12,560 nt of DNA. Source: an uncultured Sphingomonas sp. (GTDB taxonomy: Bacteria > Pseudomonadota > Alphaproteobacteria > Sphingomonadales > Sphingomonadaceae). The notes under the pieces are model-generated. The model was not told where the DNA came from and ran no database searches. It saw only the letters and a list, made by a program, of their open reading frames with translations. This document shows, one piece after another, positions 1-6,525 of the stretch; the first letter of the stretch is position 1; each line of letters starts with the position of its first letter. The position numbers and the translations under genes were made by a program. The stretch spans positions 1-12,560 of the forward strand of contig CAKTFL010000016.1 of assembly GCA_934555855.1 (NCBI GenBank), given 5' to 3'.

Positions 1-1259
1 CCTTCGAATATGGCGCGGCCTCGCAGACCGCGCTCGCCGGCCAGTTCGACGTGAAGGAGGTGTTCGGCGAGGCGCGCGTGCCGCTGCTCGGCGACATGCC
101 GTTCATCGACACCCTCGCGATCGAAGGCGCGGCACGCTACTCCGATTATTCCTCGATCGGCGGCGTGTTCACGTGGAAGGCGGGCGGCGAATATGCGCCG
201 GTCAAGTGGGTGCGCATCCGCGGCGCCTATAACCGCGCGATCCGCGCGCCGAACATCTCCGAACTCTATGCCGGGCAGCAGGTCGGGAACGTGTCCGCAC
301 AGGACCCGTGTGCCGGCGTCATCGACAACGATCCGCTGACGACGTCGCCAACGGCCTCCGCAGCGCAATGCGCGCTGACCGGCGTCACGCCCGCACAATA
401 TGGCCGCATCATCGAATGCCCCAGCGAAGTGTGCGTCACCCAGGGAGGCGGCAACACGGCGCTCAAGCCCGAAGAGGCAGACACCTACACCGCAGGCGTG
501 GTGATCGAGCCCAGCTTCCTGAAGCGGCTGTCGCTGTCGGTCGATTATTTCAACATCAAGGTCCGTGATTATATCAGCTCGATCCCGGCGCCGCTGGCGA
601 TCAGCCAGTGCATCGAGACGGGCAATCCGCTGTTCTGCGGCCTGTTCCGACGCGACCCCCGCTCGGGTGTCCTGTTCGGGGATCAGGGCTATATTGTCGC
701 GACGACCCAGAATACCGGCTCGCTGAAGACGTCCGGCATCGACGTCGGCGCCAGCTACGCAGTGCCGACCGGCATCGGACGTTTCGCCGCGTCGTTCACC
801 GGCACGTGGCTGAACGAACTGGTCAACGAACCGCTGCCGGGCCTCGGCTCCTATGACTGCAAGGGGCTGTTCGGCCCCACTTGCGGCCAGCCCAGCCCCG
901 CCTGGCGCCATCAGGCGCGCCTGACCTGGACCGATCCCGCCAATGTCGGCAGTCTGTCGCTGAACTGGCGTTATGTCGGGCCGACGTCGCTGACGAACAA
1001 CACGGACGATCCATTCCTGACCGGCGATCCCTATGTCATAAACGCGCACCTGCCCGCCTACAACTATTTCGACCTGGCGGCGACCGTGACGGTTCGGAAG
1101 GGCATCGCTTTCCGCGCCGGGGTCAACAACCTGCTGGACAAGGATCCGCCCGCAGTCGCGCAGGGTCTGGCGGCCGCTTTCGGCAACGGCAACACCTTTC
1201 CCGGCGTCTACGACGTGGCAGGCCGGACCTTTTTCTTCGGCATCAACGCGCAGTTCTGA
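1..1259 (+). CDS. TonB-dependent outer-membrane receptor, C-terminal part (5' end outside window)
   Basis: The frame is open from the left edge (first full codon at base 3) and gives about 418 residues ending in N-A-Q-F, a terminal aromatic residue as expected for the Omp85/BAM recognition signal of outer-membrane beta-barrels. The GTG at 51 is an internal valine, not a start. Alternating beta-strand patterns with barrel phrases such as IRGAYNRAIRAPNISELY, LSLSVDYFNIKVRDYI and FRAGVNNLLDKDPP are typical of TonB-dependent receptors. Cysteine pairs sit in predicted extracellular loops (DPC...QC...ECPSEVC, CIETGNPLFCGLFRRD, YDCKGLFGPTC), as seen in the large sphingomonad/Caulobacter-type receptors. 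The plug domain, TonB box and signal peptide lie upstream of the window. The family takes up siderophores, cobalamin, glycans or peptides with TonB/ExbBD energy; the substrate cannot be read from this part. Its place beside a hydroxyproline locus makes peptide or glycopeptide uptake possible but unproven. Confidence 0.93.
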   Translation, partial: FEYGAASQTALAGQFDVKEVFGEARVPLLGDMPFIDTLAIEGAARYSDYSSIGGVFTWKAGGEYAPVKWVRIRGAYNRAIRAPNISELYAGQQVGNVSAQDPCAGVIDNDPLTTSPTASAAQCALTGVTPAQYGRIIECPSEVCVTQGGGNTALKPEEADTYTAGVVIEPSFLKRLSLSVDYFNIKVRDYISSIPAPLAISQCIETGNPLFCGLFRRDPRSGVLFGDQGYIVATTQNTGSLKTSGIDVGASYAVPTGIGRFAASFTGTWLNELVNEPLPGLGSYDCKGLFGPTCGQPSPAWRHQARLTWTDPANVGSLSLNWRYVGPTSLTNNTDDPFLTGDPYVINAHLPAYNYFDLAATVTVRKGIAFRAGVNNLLDKDPPAVAQGLAAAFGNGNTFPGVYDVAGRTFFFGINAQF

Positions 1260-1287
1260 CCGGCCCGCCCTGACGAGCCCCACCCAG

Positions 1288-1319
1288 CCCTGTGCTTCCG
1301 CCCCGACGGGAGCACAGGG
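1288..1319. terminator. Hairpin between convergent genes, possible bidirectional terminator
   Basis: A 12-bp inverted repeat: arm 1288-1299 (CCCTGTGCTTCC) pairs with 1308-1319 (GGGAGCACAGGG) around an 8-nt loop, with one G-U wobble in the RNA. It lies 29 bases after the receptor stop and 18 bases beyond the end of the small minus-strand gene, where a shared terminator would be expected. Neither side has a T-run, so intrinsic termination is likely but not certain. Confidence 0.6.
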
Positions 1320-1337
1320 CCGGCAACGAGCGCGCGA

Positions 1338-1682
1338 TCAGCGAGGCGTGGTGCTGCCGCTCGTGGAACCGCTGGTGTCGCCCGTGCTGCTGCCGCTCGA
1401 CGTGCCCGTCCCGCTTCCGCTGCTGGTCCCGCTGCCGGCCCGGCGATGCGAGCGGCTCGTCGCCTTGCTCCCGCTGCGGCTGGAATGGCTTGAGGCGCCT
1501 GACTGGCGCGTGCTGCTGGACATCGAGCCGGAGCCGGCGGACCCGCTGCCCGAACTTGTGGAAGAGCCGGACTGATCGCTCGTCCCGCCCGAGGTCGAGG
1601 CACTTCCGCTGGTCTGCGCCGAAGCGGCGACACTGAGACCCAGAACGGCGGCAGACGTCAGGATGAACTTGGCCATTTTCAT
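1338..1682 (-). CDS. Small secreted Ser/Gly/Thr-rich low-complexity protein
   Basis: A 114-residue protein. The N-terminus (MKMAKFILTSAAVLGLSVAASAQ) is a standard Sec signal peptide with an A-S-A site, so cleavage is expected after residue 22. The remaining 92 residues are almost all Ser (38), Gly (about 19) and Thr with scattered Arg, His and Lys, and no cysteine. The sequence should be disordered, with no recognisable domain. The start at 1682 is chosen because AAGGA (1691-1695, minus strand) lies 8 bases upstream; the next Met, two codons in, would be 14 bases away. The signal peptide plus ribosome site argue that it is real, although a repetitive GC-rich stretch leaves other frames open too. 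I do not recognise a family and infer only an exported, disordered periplasmic or surface protein. It has its own upstream region and is not obviously part of the neighbouring operon. Confidence 0.7.
   Translation of the reverse strand: MKMAKFILTSAAVLGLSVAASAQTSGSASTSGGTSDQSGSSTSSGSGSAGSGSMSSSTRQSGASSHSSRSGSKATSRSHRRAGSGTSSGSGTGTSSGSSTGDTSGSTSGSTTPR
1345..1580. repeat. Low-complexity, imperfectly repeated DNA coding the Ser/Gly-rich tail
   Basis: The plus strand shows many imperfect copies of units such as CTGCCGCTCG, CCGCTGGT and CCCGCTGCCGG, which read as Ser/Gly/Thr codons on the minus strand. The repetition follows the protein composition, and slippage or length variation between strains would be expected here. 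Confidence 0.5.
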
Positions 1683-1690
1683 GAGATTGT

Positions 1691-1695
1691 TCCTT
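1691..1695 (-). promoter_or_regulatory. Ribosome binding site of the Ser/Gly-rich gene
   Basis: AAGGA on the minus strand, 8 bases before the ATG at 1682. It decides between two close in-frame Met codons in favour of the first. Confidence 0.6.
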
Positions 1696-1713
1696 GCTCG
1701 ACTGTCCGGTCAG

Positions 1714-1740
1714 AACGCCTGAGCAGAGGACGGCAGTTCC
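1714..1740 (-). promoter_or_regulatory. Possible ECF (EcfG-like) promoter of the Ser/Gly-rich gene
   Basis: On the minus strand GGAAC (1740-1736) is followed after 18 bases by CGTT (1717-1714). This resembles the GGAAC/CGTT pair recognised by the alphaproteobacterial general-stress sigma factor EcfG. As I recall the usual spacer is 16-17, so 18 is slightly long. The position fits: transcription would start near 1706, leaving a leader of about 24 bases that holds the ribosome site. An AT-rich patch just upstream (1742-1776) could instead hold a housekeeping promoter, but I found no convincing -35/-10 pair in it. Confidence 0.35.
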
Positions 1741-1779
1741 AGGTTTTAACTATTTTATTTCAATGACATAAGTTGGTTT

Positions 1780-1805
1780 GGCGGGGCAAGCGCCGCTGCC
1801 CCGCC
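1780..1805 (-). terminator. Stem-loop after the alpha-galactosidase gene, probable end of the five-gene operon
   Basis: A perfect 9-bp inverted repeat, 1780-1788 (GGCGGGGCA) with 1797-1805 (TGCCCCGCC), around an 8-nt loop. It begins 11 bases past the stop codon of the last operon gene. No T-run follows on the minus strand, so it may act with Rho or mainly protect the mRNA 3' end. Confidence 0.5.
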
Positions 1806-1816
1806 GCGTCACTCAC

Positions 1817-3319
1817 TCAGTTCTCGACGCGCAGCAGCACCGCGCCATGCGCCGGAACGGTGAAGGACAGCTGACCGGGAGGGAGCTCCCTGCCCTGCCA
1901 CAGGTCGCGGACGGCCACCGGCGTCCCTCGCCCGATCTCCTCCGGGAGCGCGGTCATCGTCGCCGGAGCGGTGCCACGGTTGAACAGCGCCACCGCCACC
2001 GCTTTGCCGGCCAGCTCCTTGCGCCACACCTCCAACTCGCCGTCCTGCCTCACCCGTCGCCCCTGCACGCCGAGCGGATCCTGATCGATGGCGATCACCT
2101 CACGGTTCGTCAGCAGGTTTTTCGCGCCCGGCTTGGTCAGGCGCAGGTCATGCCCCATCACGAGCGGGGCCGCCTGGATCGCCCACAGGGTCATGTGAGT
2201 GCGATATTCGTCGTCGCTCATCCCGCCATTGCCGATCTCCAGCATGTCGGGGTCATTCCAACCGCCGGGTCCCGCATGGGGGAACTTCGGATTTCGGACA
2301 AAGCCGATGTCTGCCATGATCTTGTAATCGTCGGTGATGTCACCAGTCGTGCGCCACAGATGCCCGCCGACCGAACGCCCCCAGTCCGCCACGTCGAAAC
2401 GGCCATATTCGCACAGCGAATAGATGATGGGCCGCCCGGTCGCCTTCAGCGCCAGGCCCATTTCGTAATAGCTGCGCTTCACCGTGTCGGCATCGGCATA
2501 AAACCATTCGCCCGAGCACAGGTCGTACTTCAGATAGTCGATGCCCCAATCGGCGAAGGTCTGCGCGTCCTGACGGACATGGCCATAGCTGCCCTGATAG
2601 CCGGCGCAGGTCTTCGGTCCGGGCGAGGAATAGATGCCGAGCTTCAGGCCGCGGGCGTGAACATAGTCGGCCAGTGCCTTCATGTCAGGAAACTTGGCGT
2701 TGGGCCGCAGCGCGCCCGATGCGTCACGCTTGCCCTGCCAGCCATCGTCGATGTTGATGTAGCGGTAGCCGGCGTCGCGCAGCCCAGTGGAGACCATCGC
2801 ATCCGCCATGGCGCGAATGGTGCGGTCGTCGATATGCTCGGCGAACTTGTTCCAGCTCGACCAGCCCATCGGCGGAGTCATCGCCAGATTGTCGGGCGGG
2901 ATGGTGCCGAACGGCGGCAGGGCCGGCGCGTGGCGAAAAGCGCGCGCCTCCGCCTGGGTAGCCGTGCCGCGTCGGCCGCGCTGCGTCACGTGGCTGTGCC
3001 ACATGTCACCCTGAAGCACGACCCCGGCGTCCGTGAAGCGGGCGGTCCAGCGGTGCGTGGCATGATCCCTGTCGTTGAGGTTACGCAGGTCGAACCGCAG
3101 CATGCCTCCCTCGATCCGTGCATTCTGCATGGCGATTGGCCCGTACCAGGCCGTGGTGACGGCGCCGCGTACGTTGTTCCCGTCTACCGCCACCTGCATC
3201 ATGGTAACGCCGGGATAGGACGGTGCCTTGTCGAACAGCCACACTCCGGCAGGCGTCGGCCGCGCAACGGCCTGGGCGGATGAGAGGATCAGGCAGAAAG
3301 CGGCGAGCAGGGTGCGCAT
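1817..3319 (-). CDS. Secreted GH27 alpha-galactosidase
   Basis: A 500-residue glycoside hydrolase family 27 enzyme releasing terminal alpha-galactose with retention. Residues 1-19 are a signal peptide (AVA before R20), so it acts in the periplasm or outside. Residues about 22-140 form an extra N-terminal, probably beta-rich segment (WLFDKAPSYPGV... to GDMWHSH). The barrel follows from about 147: MTPPMGWSSWNKF (147-159), YINIDDGWQG (187-196), KLGIYSSPG (226-234), YLKYDLC with nucleophile D266, LWRTTGDITD with acid/base D327 (spaced from Arg as in human alpha-Gal A), GGWNDPDMLEIG (352-363) and IDQDPLGVQG (411-420). A C-terminal beta domain covers about 421-500. The start at 3319 gives the signal peptide; an upstream extension would only read through the permease in a wrong frame. 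It begins 14 bases after the permease stop. GH27 also contains beta-L-arabinopyranosidases and alpha-N-acetylgalactosaminidases, so the exact substrate is open. Confidence 0.93.
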   Translation of the reverse strand: MRTLLAAFCLILSSAQAVARPTPAGVWLFDKAPSYPGVTMMQVAVDGNNVRGAVTTAWYGPIAMQNARIEGGMLRFDLRNLNDRDHATHRWTARFTDAGVVLQGDMWHSHVTQRGRRGTATQAEARAFRHAPALPPFGTIPPDNLAMTPPMGWSSWNKFAEHIDDRTIRAMADAMVSTGLRDAGYRYINIDDGWQGKRDASGALRPNAKFPDMKALADYVHARGLKLGIYSSPGPKTCAGYQGSYGHVRQDAQTFADWGIDYLKYDLCSGEWFYADADTVKRSYYEMGLALKATGRPIIYSLCEYGRFDVADWGRSVGGHLWRTTGDITDDYKIMADIGFVRNPKFPHAGPGGWNDPDMLEIGNGGMSDDEYRTHMTLWAIQAAPLVMGHDLRLTKPGAKNLLTNREVIAIDQDPLGVQGRRVRQDGELEVWRKELAGKAVAVALFNRGTAPATMTALPEEIGRGTPVAVRDLWQGRELPPGQLSFTVPAHGAVLLRVEN

Positions 3320-3333
3320 CGTCAAAACCCCGC

Positions 3334-4770
3334 TCACAGCGCGGACGGGTGCGGATCGAGCGACGCATCGCCCCGCTCCGCCAGACTGTGCCGTCGACCA
3401 TAAGCGAAGTAGATCGCCAGTCCGATCAGGTTCCAGATCATGAACCGGCCGATCGTCGCGGAGGGCAGGCTGAACAGCAGGTAGACGCAACCCAGGATCG
3501 CCAGGGTGCCGACGGCGAACGGGGCCGGACAGCGGAACAGGCGCGGCGCATCGGGTGCGCGGTGCCGCAGCACCATCAGGCACGCGCCCACGGCGATGAA
3601 GGCGAGCAGCGTGCCCGCATTGGCCAGCTCCGCGATCTGGTCCAGCTGGAAGAAACCCGCCACGGCCGCGATCGACAGGCCCGTCAGCAGCGTGATGAGC
3701 GTCGGCGCGCCGGTCCGCGGGCTGACCGTCGCCAGCCTGCGCGGCAACAGGCCGTCGCGCGCCATCACGAAGAAGATGCGGCTTTGCCCATACATCATCA
3801 CCAGGATCACGGACGGCAGCGCGATGATGGCCGCCAGCGCGATCAGATGCCCGGCGAGCGGCTGTCCCAGCGACCGCAGCACCAGCGCCAGCGGCTCGGG
3901 CGAGTTGGCGAGCTGCGTGAAGGGCAGCGCGCCCACCGCCGCGACCGCGACGGCCATGTAGATGACGGTGCACACCAGCATCGACCCGACGATGCCGATC
4001 GTCAGGTCGCGGCCGGGCCGCTTCGCCTCTTCGGCGGACGTCGCCACGGCGTCGAAGCCGTAGAAAGCGAAAAACACGATCGCCGCCGCCGCCATCACGC
4101 CACGCTTCTCGCCGCCCGTCTCCACCGACCCGAAGCCGTAAGGCATGAACGGGTGAAGATTGGCGTTGTCGAAGGCGGGCAGCGCGAAGGCGACGAAGAT
4201 GCCCAGCGCGACAAGCTTGATGATCACCAGCACGATGTTCAGGGTCGCGCTTTCCCGCGTGCCCCCGATCAACAGTCCCATCACGGCCAGCGCCACCAGT
4301 ACCGCAGGCAGGTTGATGATGCCGCCACCGTGCGGGCCGGTCAGCAGCGCCGCCGGCAGATGCACGCCCGCCGACTGTATCCAGCCGACCAGATAGCCCG
4401 ACCAGCCGACCGCGACGGTCGAACAGGCCAGCGAATATTCGAGGATCAGGCTCCACCCGACGATCCAGGCGATGCCCTCGCCCAGGGCAGTGTAGCTGAA
4501 CGTGTAGGCGCTCCCGGCTGCCGGGATCATGGTCGCCATCTCGGCATAGGCGAGCGCGGCACAGGCGCACACTGCGCCCGCGATGGCGAAGGCCAGGATA
4601 ACGGCCGGCCCCGCGCGCTCGGCCCCGACGCCGGTCAGCGTGTAGATGCCGGTCCCAACGATCGCGCCTACGCCCAAGGCGATCAGATGAGGCCAGGAAA
4701 GGGTCTTCGCCAATGCCTGCCCCGCACCGTGGCGGGTGACGGCATCGAGTGGCTTACGCGGACCGAACAT
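3334..4770 (-). CDS. APC-superfamily amino-acid permease
   Basis: A 478-residue inner-membrane protein with about 12 predicted hydrophobic helices. The first helix carries GVGAIVGTGIY (33-43), the substrate-binding unwound helix motif of APC transporters, followed by AYAEMATMIPAAGSAYTF and VFFAFYGFDAVATSAEEAKRPGRDL, typical of the YfnA/cationic-amino-acid-transporter branch. The start at 4770 has a strong AAGGGGGAGG site just upstream. It lies 27 bases after the GntR gene and 14 before the alpha-galactosidase, in one transcription unit. Family members import amino acids by proton symport or act as exchangers. From context I infer uptake of hydroxyproline or proline, but nothing in the sequence proves the substrate. 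Sequenced hydroxyproline loci often use ABC or MFS transporters instead, which makes an APC carrier here a variant worth noting. Confidence 0.9.
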   Translation of the reverse strand: MFGPRKPLDAVTRHGAGQALAKTLSWPHLIALGVGAIVGTGIYTLTGVGAERAGPAVILAFAIAGAVCACAALAYAEMATMIPAAGSAYTFSYTALGEGIAWIVGWSLILEYSLACSTVAVGWSGYLVGWIQSAGVHLPAALLTGPHGGGIINLPAVLVALAVMGLLIGGTRESATLNIVLVIIKLVALGIFVAFALPAFDNANLHPFMPYGFGSVETGGEKRGVMAAAAIVFFAFYGFDAVATSAEEAKRPGRDLTIGIVGSMLVCTVIYMAVAVAAVGALPFTQLANSPEPLALVLRSLGQPLAGHLIALAAIIALPSVILVMMYGQSRIFFVMARDGLLPRRLATVSPRTGAPTLITLLTGLSIAAVAGFFQLDQIAELANAGTLLAFIAVGACLMVLRHRAPDAPRLFRCPAPFAVGTLAILGCVYLLFSLPSATIGRFMIWNLIGLAIYFAYGRRHSLAERGDASLDPHPSAL

Positions 4771-4797
4771 TCATTCCCTCCCCCTTGGCTGCGGCGA

Positions 4798-5448
4798 TCA
4801 GGTCGCTGCGCCGAATTGTTCCCGTAGATCGTCAAGCGTCGCCTGGATGTGCCGCCCGAGCAGATCCTGAAGCGCCACGTCGTCCCGCGCGATGAACGCA
4901 TCCAGCAATCCCTGATGCTCCTGATGCGCGCGCGATTCGCGCCCTGCGGGTTGCAGGTGCGCGACGACATAGCGTTCGGCCAGGATCATCAAGCGCTCGA
5001 TGAGCTGCGTGGTGAGCAGCCGGTTGCAGGGACGCACCAGCGCGACATGGAATTCGCGATTGCGGACGGCCACTTCCGACAGGTTGGTCCCCGCCGCGCT
5101 GTCCAGCTTTTCAAAGGCCATGATCGCGGCCTGCCTGTCCTTGTCATCGGCATGGAGCGCGGCGCGGGCGGCGGCCTGCGGCTCCAGCGCCAGGCGCAGC
5201 GCATAGATCTCGTCCGCCTGATCGGCGGACATGGGCCGCACGAAATAGCCCCGGTTTGCCTGGCTGGCGAGCAGCCCTTCCTGTTCGAGCCGGGCCAGCG
5301 CCTCGCGCAGTGGGATCTTGCTGACGCCCAACTCTCCGGCGAGCGCGTCCTGCCGGATCGCGACATTCTCGGGCAGGCGACCGTTGACGATCTGCTCCCG
5401 CACAATTTCGAACACCCGTTCCGACAATGTACGTATGACGAGGCTCAA
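4798..5448 (-). CDS. GntR-family (FadR/FCD subfamily) transcriptional regulator
   Basis: A 216-residue regulator. Numbered from the TTG start, an N-terminal winged helix (about 5-72) includes GVSKIPLREALARLEQEGLL (41-60) as recognition region and the wing NRGYFVRP. The C-terminal FCD ligand domain (about 75-205) has REFHVAL, HQEHQGLLDAF and GRHIQA, giving three likely metal-binding histidines at 134, 178 and 200; the usual fourth ligand Asp before the first His is Asn130 here. I chose the TTG at 5448 because GGAGG (5457-5461) lies 8 bases upstream, the length matches the family, and longer in-frame versions would overlap the epimerase and carry an unrelated N-terminus. FCD regulators usually repress catabolic operons and are released by a pathway acid. 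The gene lies inside the operon, 58 bases after the epimerase, so autoregulation through the dyad at 7475-7486 is likely but inferred. Confidence 0.9.
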   Translation of the reverse strand: MSLVIRTLSERVFEIVREQIVNGRLPENVAIRQDALAGELGVSKIPLREALARLEQEGLLASQANRGYFVRPMSADQADEIYALRLALEPQAAARAALHADDKDRQAAIMAFEKLDSAAGTNLSEVAVRNREFHVALVRPCNRLLTTQLIERLMILAERYVVAHLQPAGRESRAHQEHQGLLDAFIARDDVALQDLLGRHIQATLDDLREQFGAAT

Positions 5449-5456
5449 GGGCCGAT

Positions 5457-5461
5457 CCTCC
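5457..5461 (-). promoter_or_regulatory. Ribosome binding site fixing the TTG start of the GntR gene
   Basis: GGAGG on the minus strand, 8 bases before TTG at 5448. No comparable site serves the ATG at 5550, which lies inside the end of the epimerase gene. Confidence 0.6.
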
Positions 5462-5506
5462 GGGCAATCTCCCCAGAACCTCCCCGTGAGAGGGAAATTG
5501 CGGGAG

Positions 5507-6505
5507 TCACGTGACCTGGAAGCCTTCCCAGAACGGATCGGCTCGATCAATCCATATCGTGTTGAAGCCGGTCACGGTCGCCGATCCTTCGATCGATGGG
5601 ATGATCGCGGGTCGGTCGCCGACCGTACTCTCCGCCTCTACCCGGCCGATAAAGCGGCTGTCGATATAGCTTTCGTGGACGAACCGCTCGCCAACCGCCA
5701 GCCGGCCGCTCGCTGCCAGATGGGCCAGCCGTGCCGACGTGCCCGTGCCGCAGGGGCTTCGGTCGATCGCCTTGTCTCCGTAGAAGACGGCATTGCGGCC
5801 ATCGGCACCTTCGCCGCGCGGCCGGTCTGCCCACAGGACATGGCTGACGCCCCGGATCGTGGGATCGAGCGGATGCACCGGCTCGAACACCCCCCGCACC
5901 GCGTCGCGGACACGTCCGCTCAGGTCCACCAGCCGTGCGGCGCCCAGATCGTCAAGGCCGGTATAGCCGCCCTGCGGCTCTACGATGGCGTAGTAATTGC
6001 CGCCATAGGCCACGTCGATCGACAACGGGCCGAGCCCTTCCACCGTCACTTGGATGCCGCGCTCGGCGACATAGGCGGGGACGTTGGTAATCCGGACCGC
6101 GCTGACCGTGTCGCCTTCTGCCCGATAATCAATGTCGATCACGCCCGCCGGCACTTCGACCCGCAGGCGGCCGGGTGTCGCCGGCTGGATCAGTCCGTGC
6201 TCAAGCCCGAAGGTGACCATGCCGATGGTGCCGTGCCCGCACATGGGCAGGCAGCCGCTGGTCTCGATGAACAGGATGCCGATATCGGCATCGGGCCGGG
6301 TCGGGGGATAGAGAAAGCCACCGGACATCATGTCATGCCCGCGCGGCTCAAAGCACAGGCCCGTGCGGATCCAGTCGAAACGGGCCAGGAAGTCCTGGCG
6401 CCGCTCCGACATGGACGCCCCCTTCAGCAGGGGAGCGCCGCCCACGACCAGGCGGACGGGATTACCCGCGGTGTGGCCGTCGATGCAGAAGAAGGTGTGG
6501 CGCAC
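5507..6505 (-). CDS. lhpA: 4-hydroxyproline 2-epimerase (proline racemase superfamily)
   Basis: A 332-residue cytoplasmic enzyme of the PLP-independent proline racemase fold. It interconverts trans-4-hydroxy-L-proline and cis-4-hydroxy-D-proline, the first step of hydroxyproline breakdown. The two active-site cysteines are both visible: C89 in MCGHGTIG (88-95) and C252 in RSPCGTGTSARL (249-260), with D248 just before. Two cysteines indicate a racemase/epimerase; the related trans-3-hydroxy-L-proline dehydratases have Thr at the second position. The N-terminus FFCIDGHTAGNPVRLV is the family start motif, and the length is typical. The start is a GTG at 6505 with only a weak ribosome site, 20 bases after the deaminase gene. 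The symbol follows the Pseudomonas lhp naming; hypE is used elsewhere. Proline racemase is excluded mainly by the surrounding pathway genes, so the substrate is strongly but not absolutely supported. Confidence 0.92.
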   Translation of the reverse strand: MRHTFFCIDGHTAGNPVRLVVGGAPLLKGASMSERRQDFLARFDWIRTGLCFEPRGHDMMSGGFLYPPTRPDADIGILFIETSGCLPMCGHGTIGMVTFGLEHGLIQPATPGRLRVEVPAGVIDIDYRAEGDTVSAVRITNVPAYVAERGIQVTVEGLGPLSIDVAYGGNYYAIVEPQGGYTGLDDLGAARLVDLSGRVRDAVRGVFEPVHPLDPTIRGVSHVLWADRPRGEGADGRNAVFYGDKAIDRSPCGTGTSARLAHLAASGRLAVGERFVHESYIDSRFIGRVEAESTVGDRPAIIPSIEGSATVTGFNTIWIDRADPFWEGFQVT

Positions 6506-6525
6506 GTGCCCGCTTTTCCCGTCGT

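Noticed and set aside
3320..4570. In-frame upstream extension of the alpha-galactosidase to about 917 residues
   Set aside because: The extra part is an Arg/Gly-rich out-of-frame reading of the permease gene. The start at 3319 yields a proper signal peptide and follows the permease stop by 14 bases.
1778..4827. Two very long plus-strand open frames (about 501 and 534 codons) opposite the alpha-galactosidase and permease
   Set aside because: Their translations are Arg/His/Gln-rich and lack domain motifs. They lie exactly antisense to genes with clear catalytic or membrane motifs, as expected from GC-rich DNA.
5449..5550. ATG start at 5550 for the GntR gene
   Set aside because: It overlaps the end of the epimerase gene, has no good ribosome site and adds residues foreign to the family.
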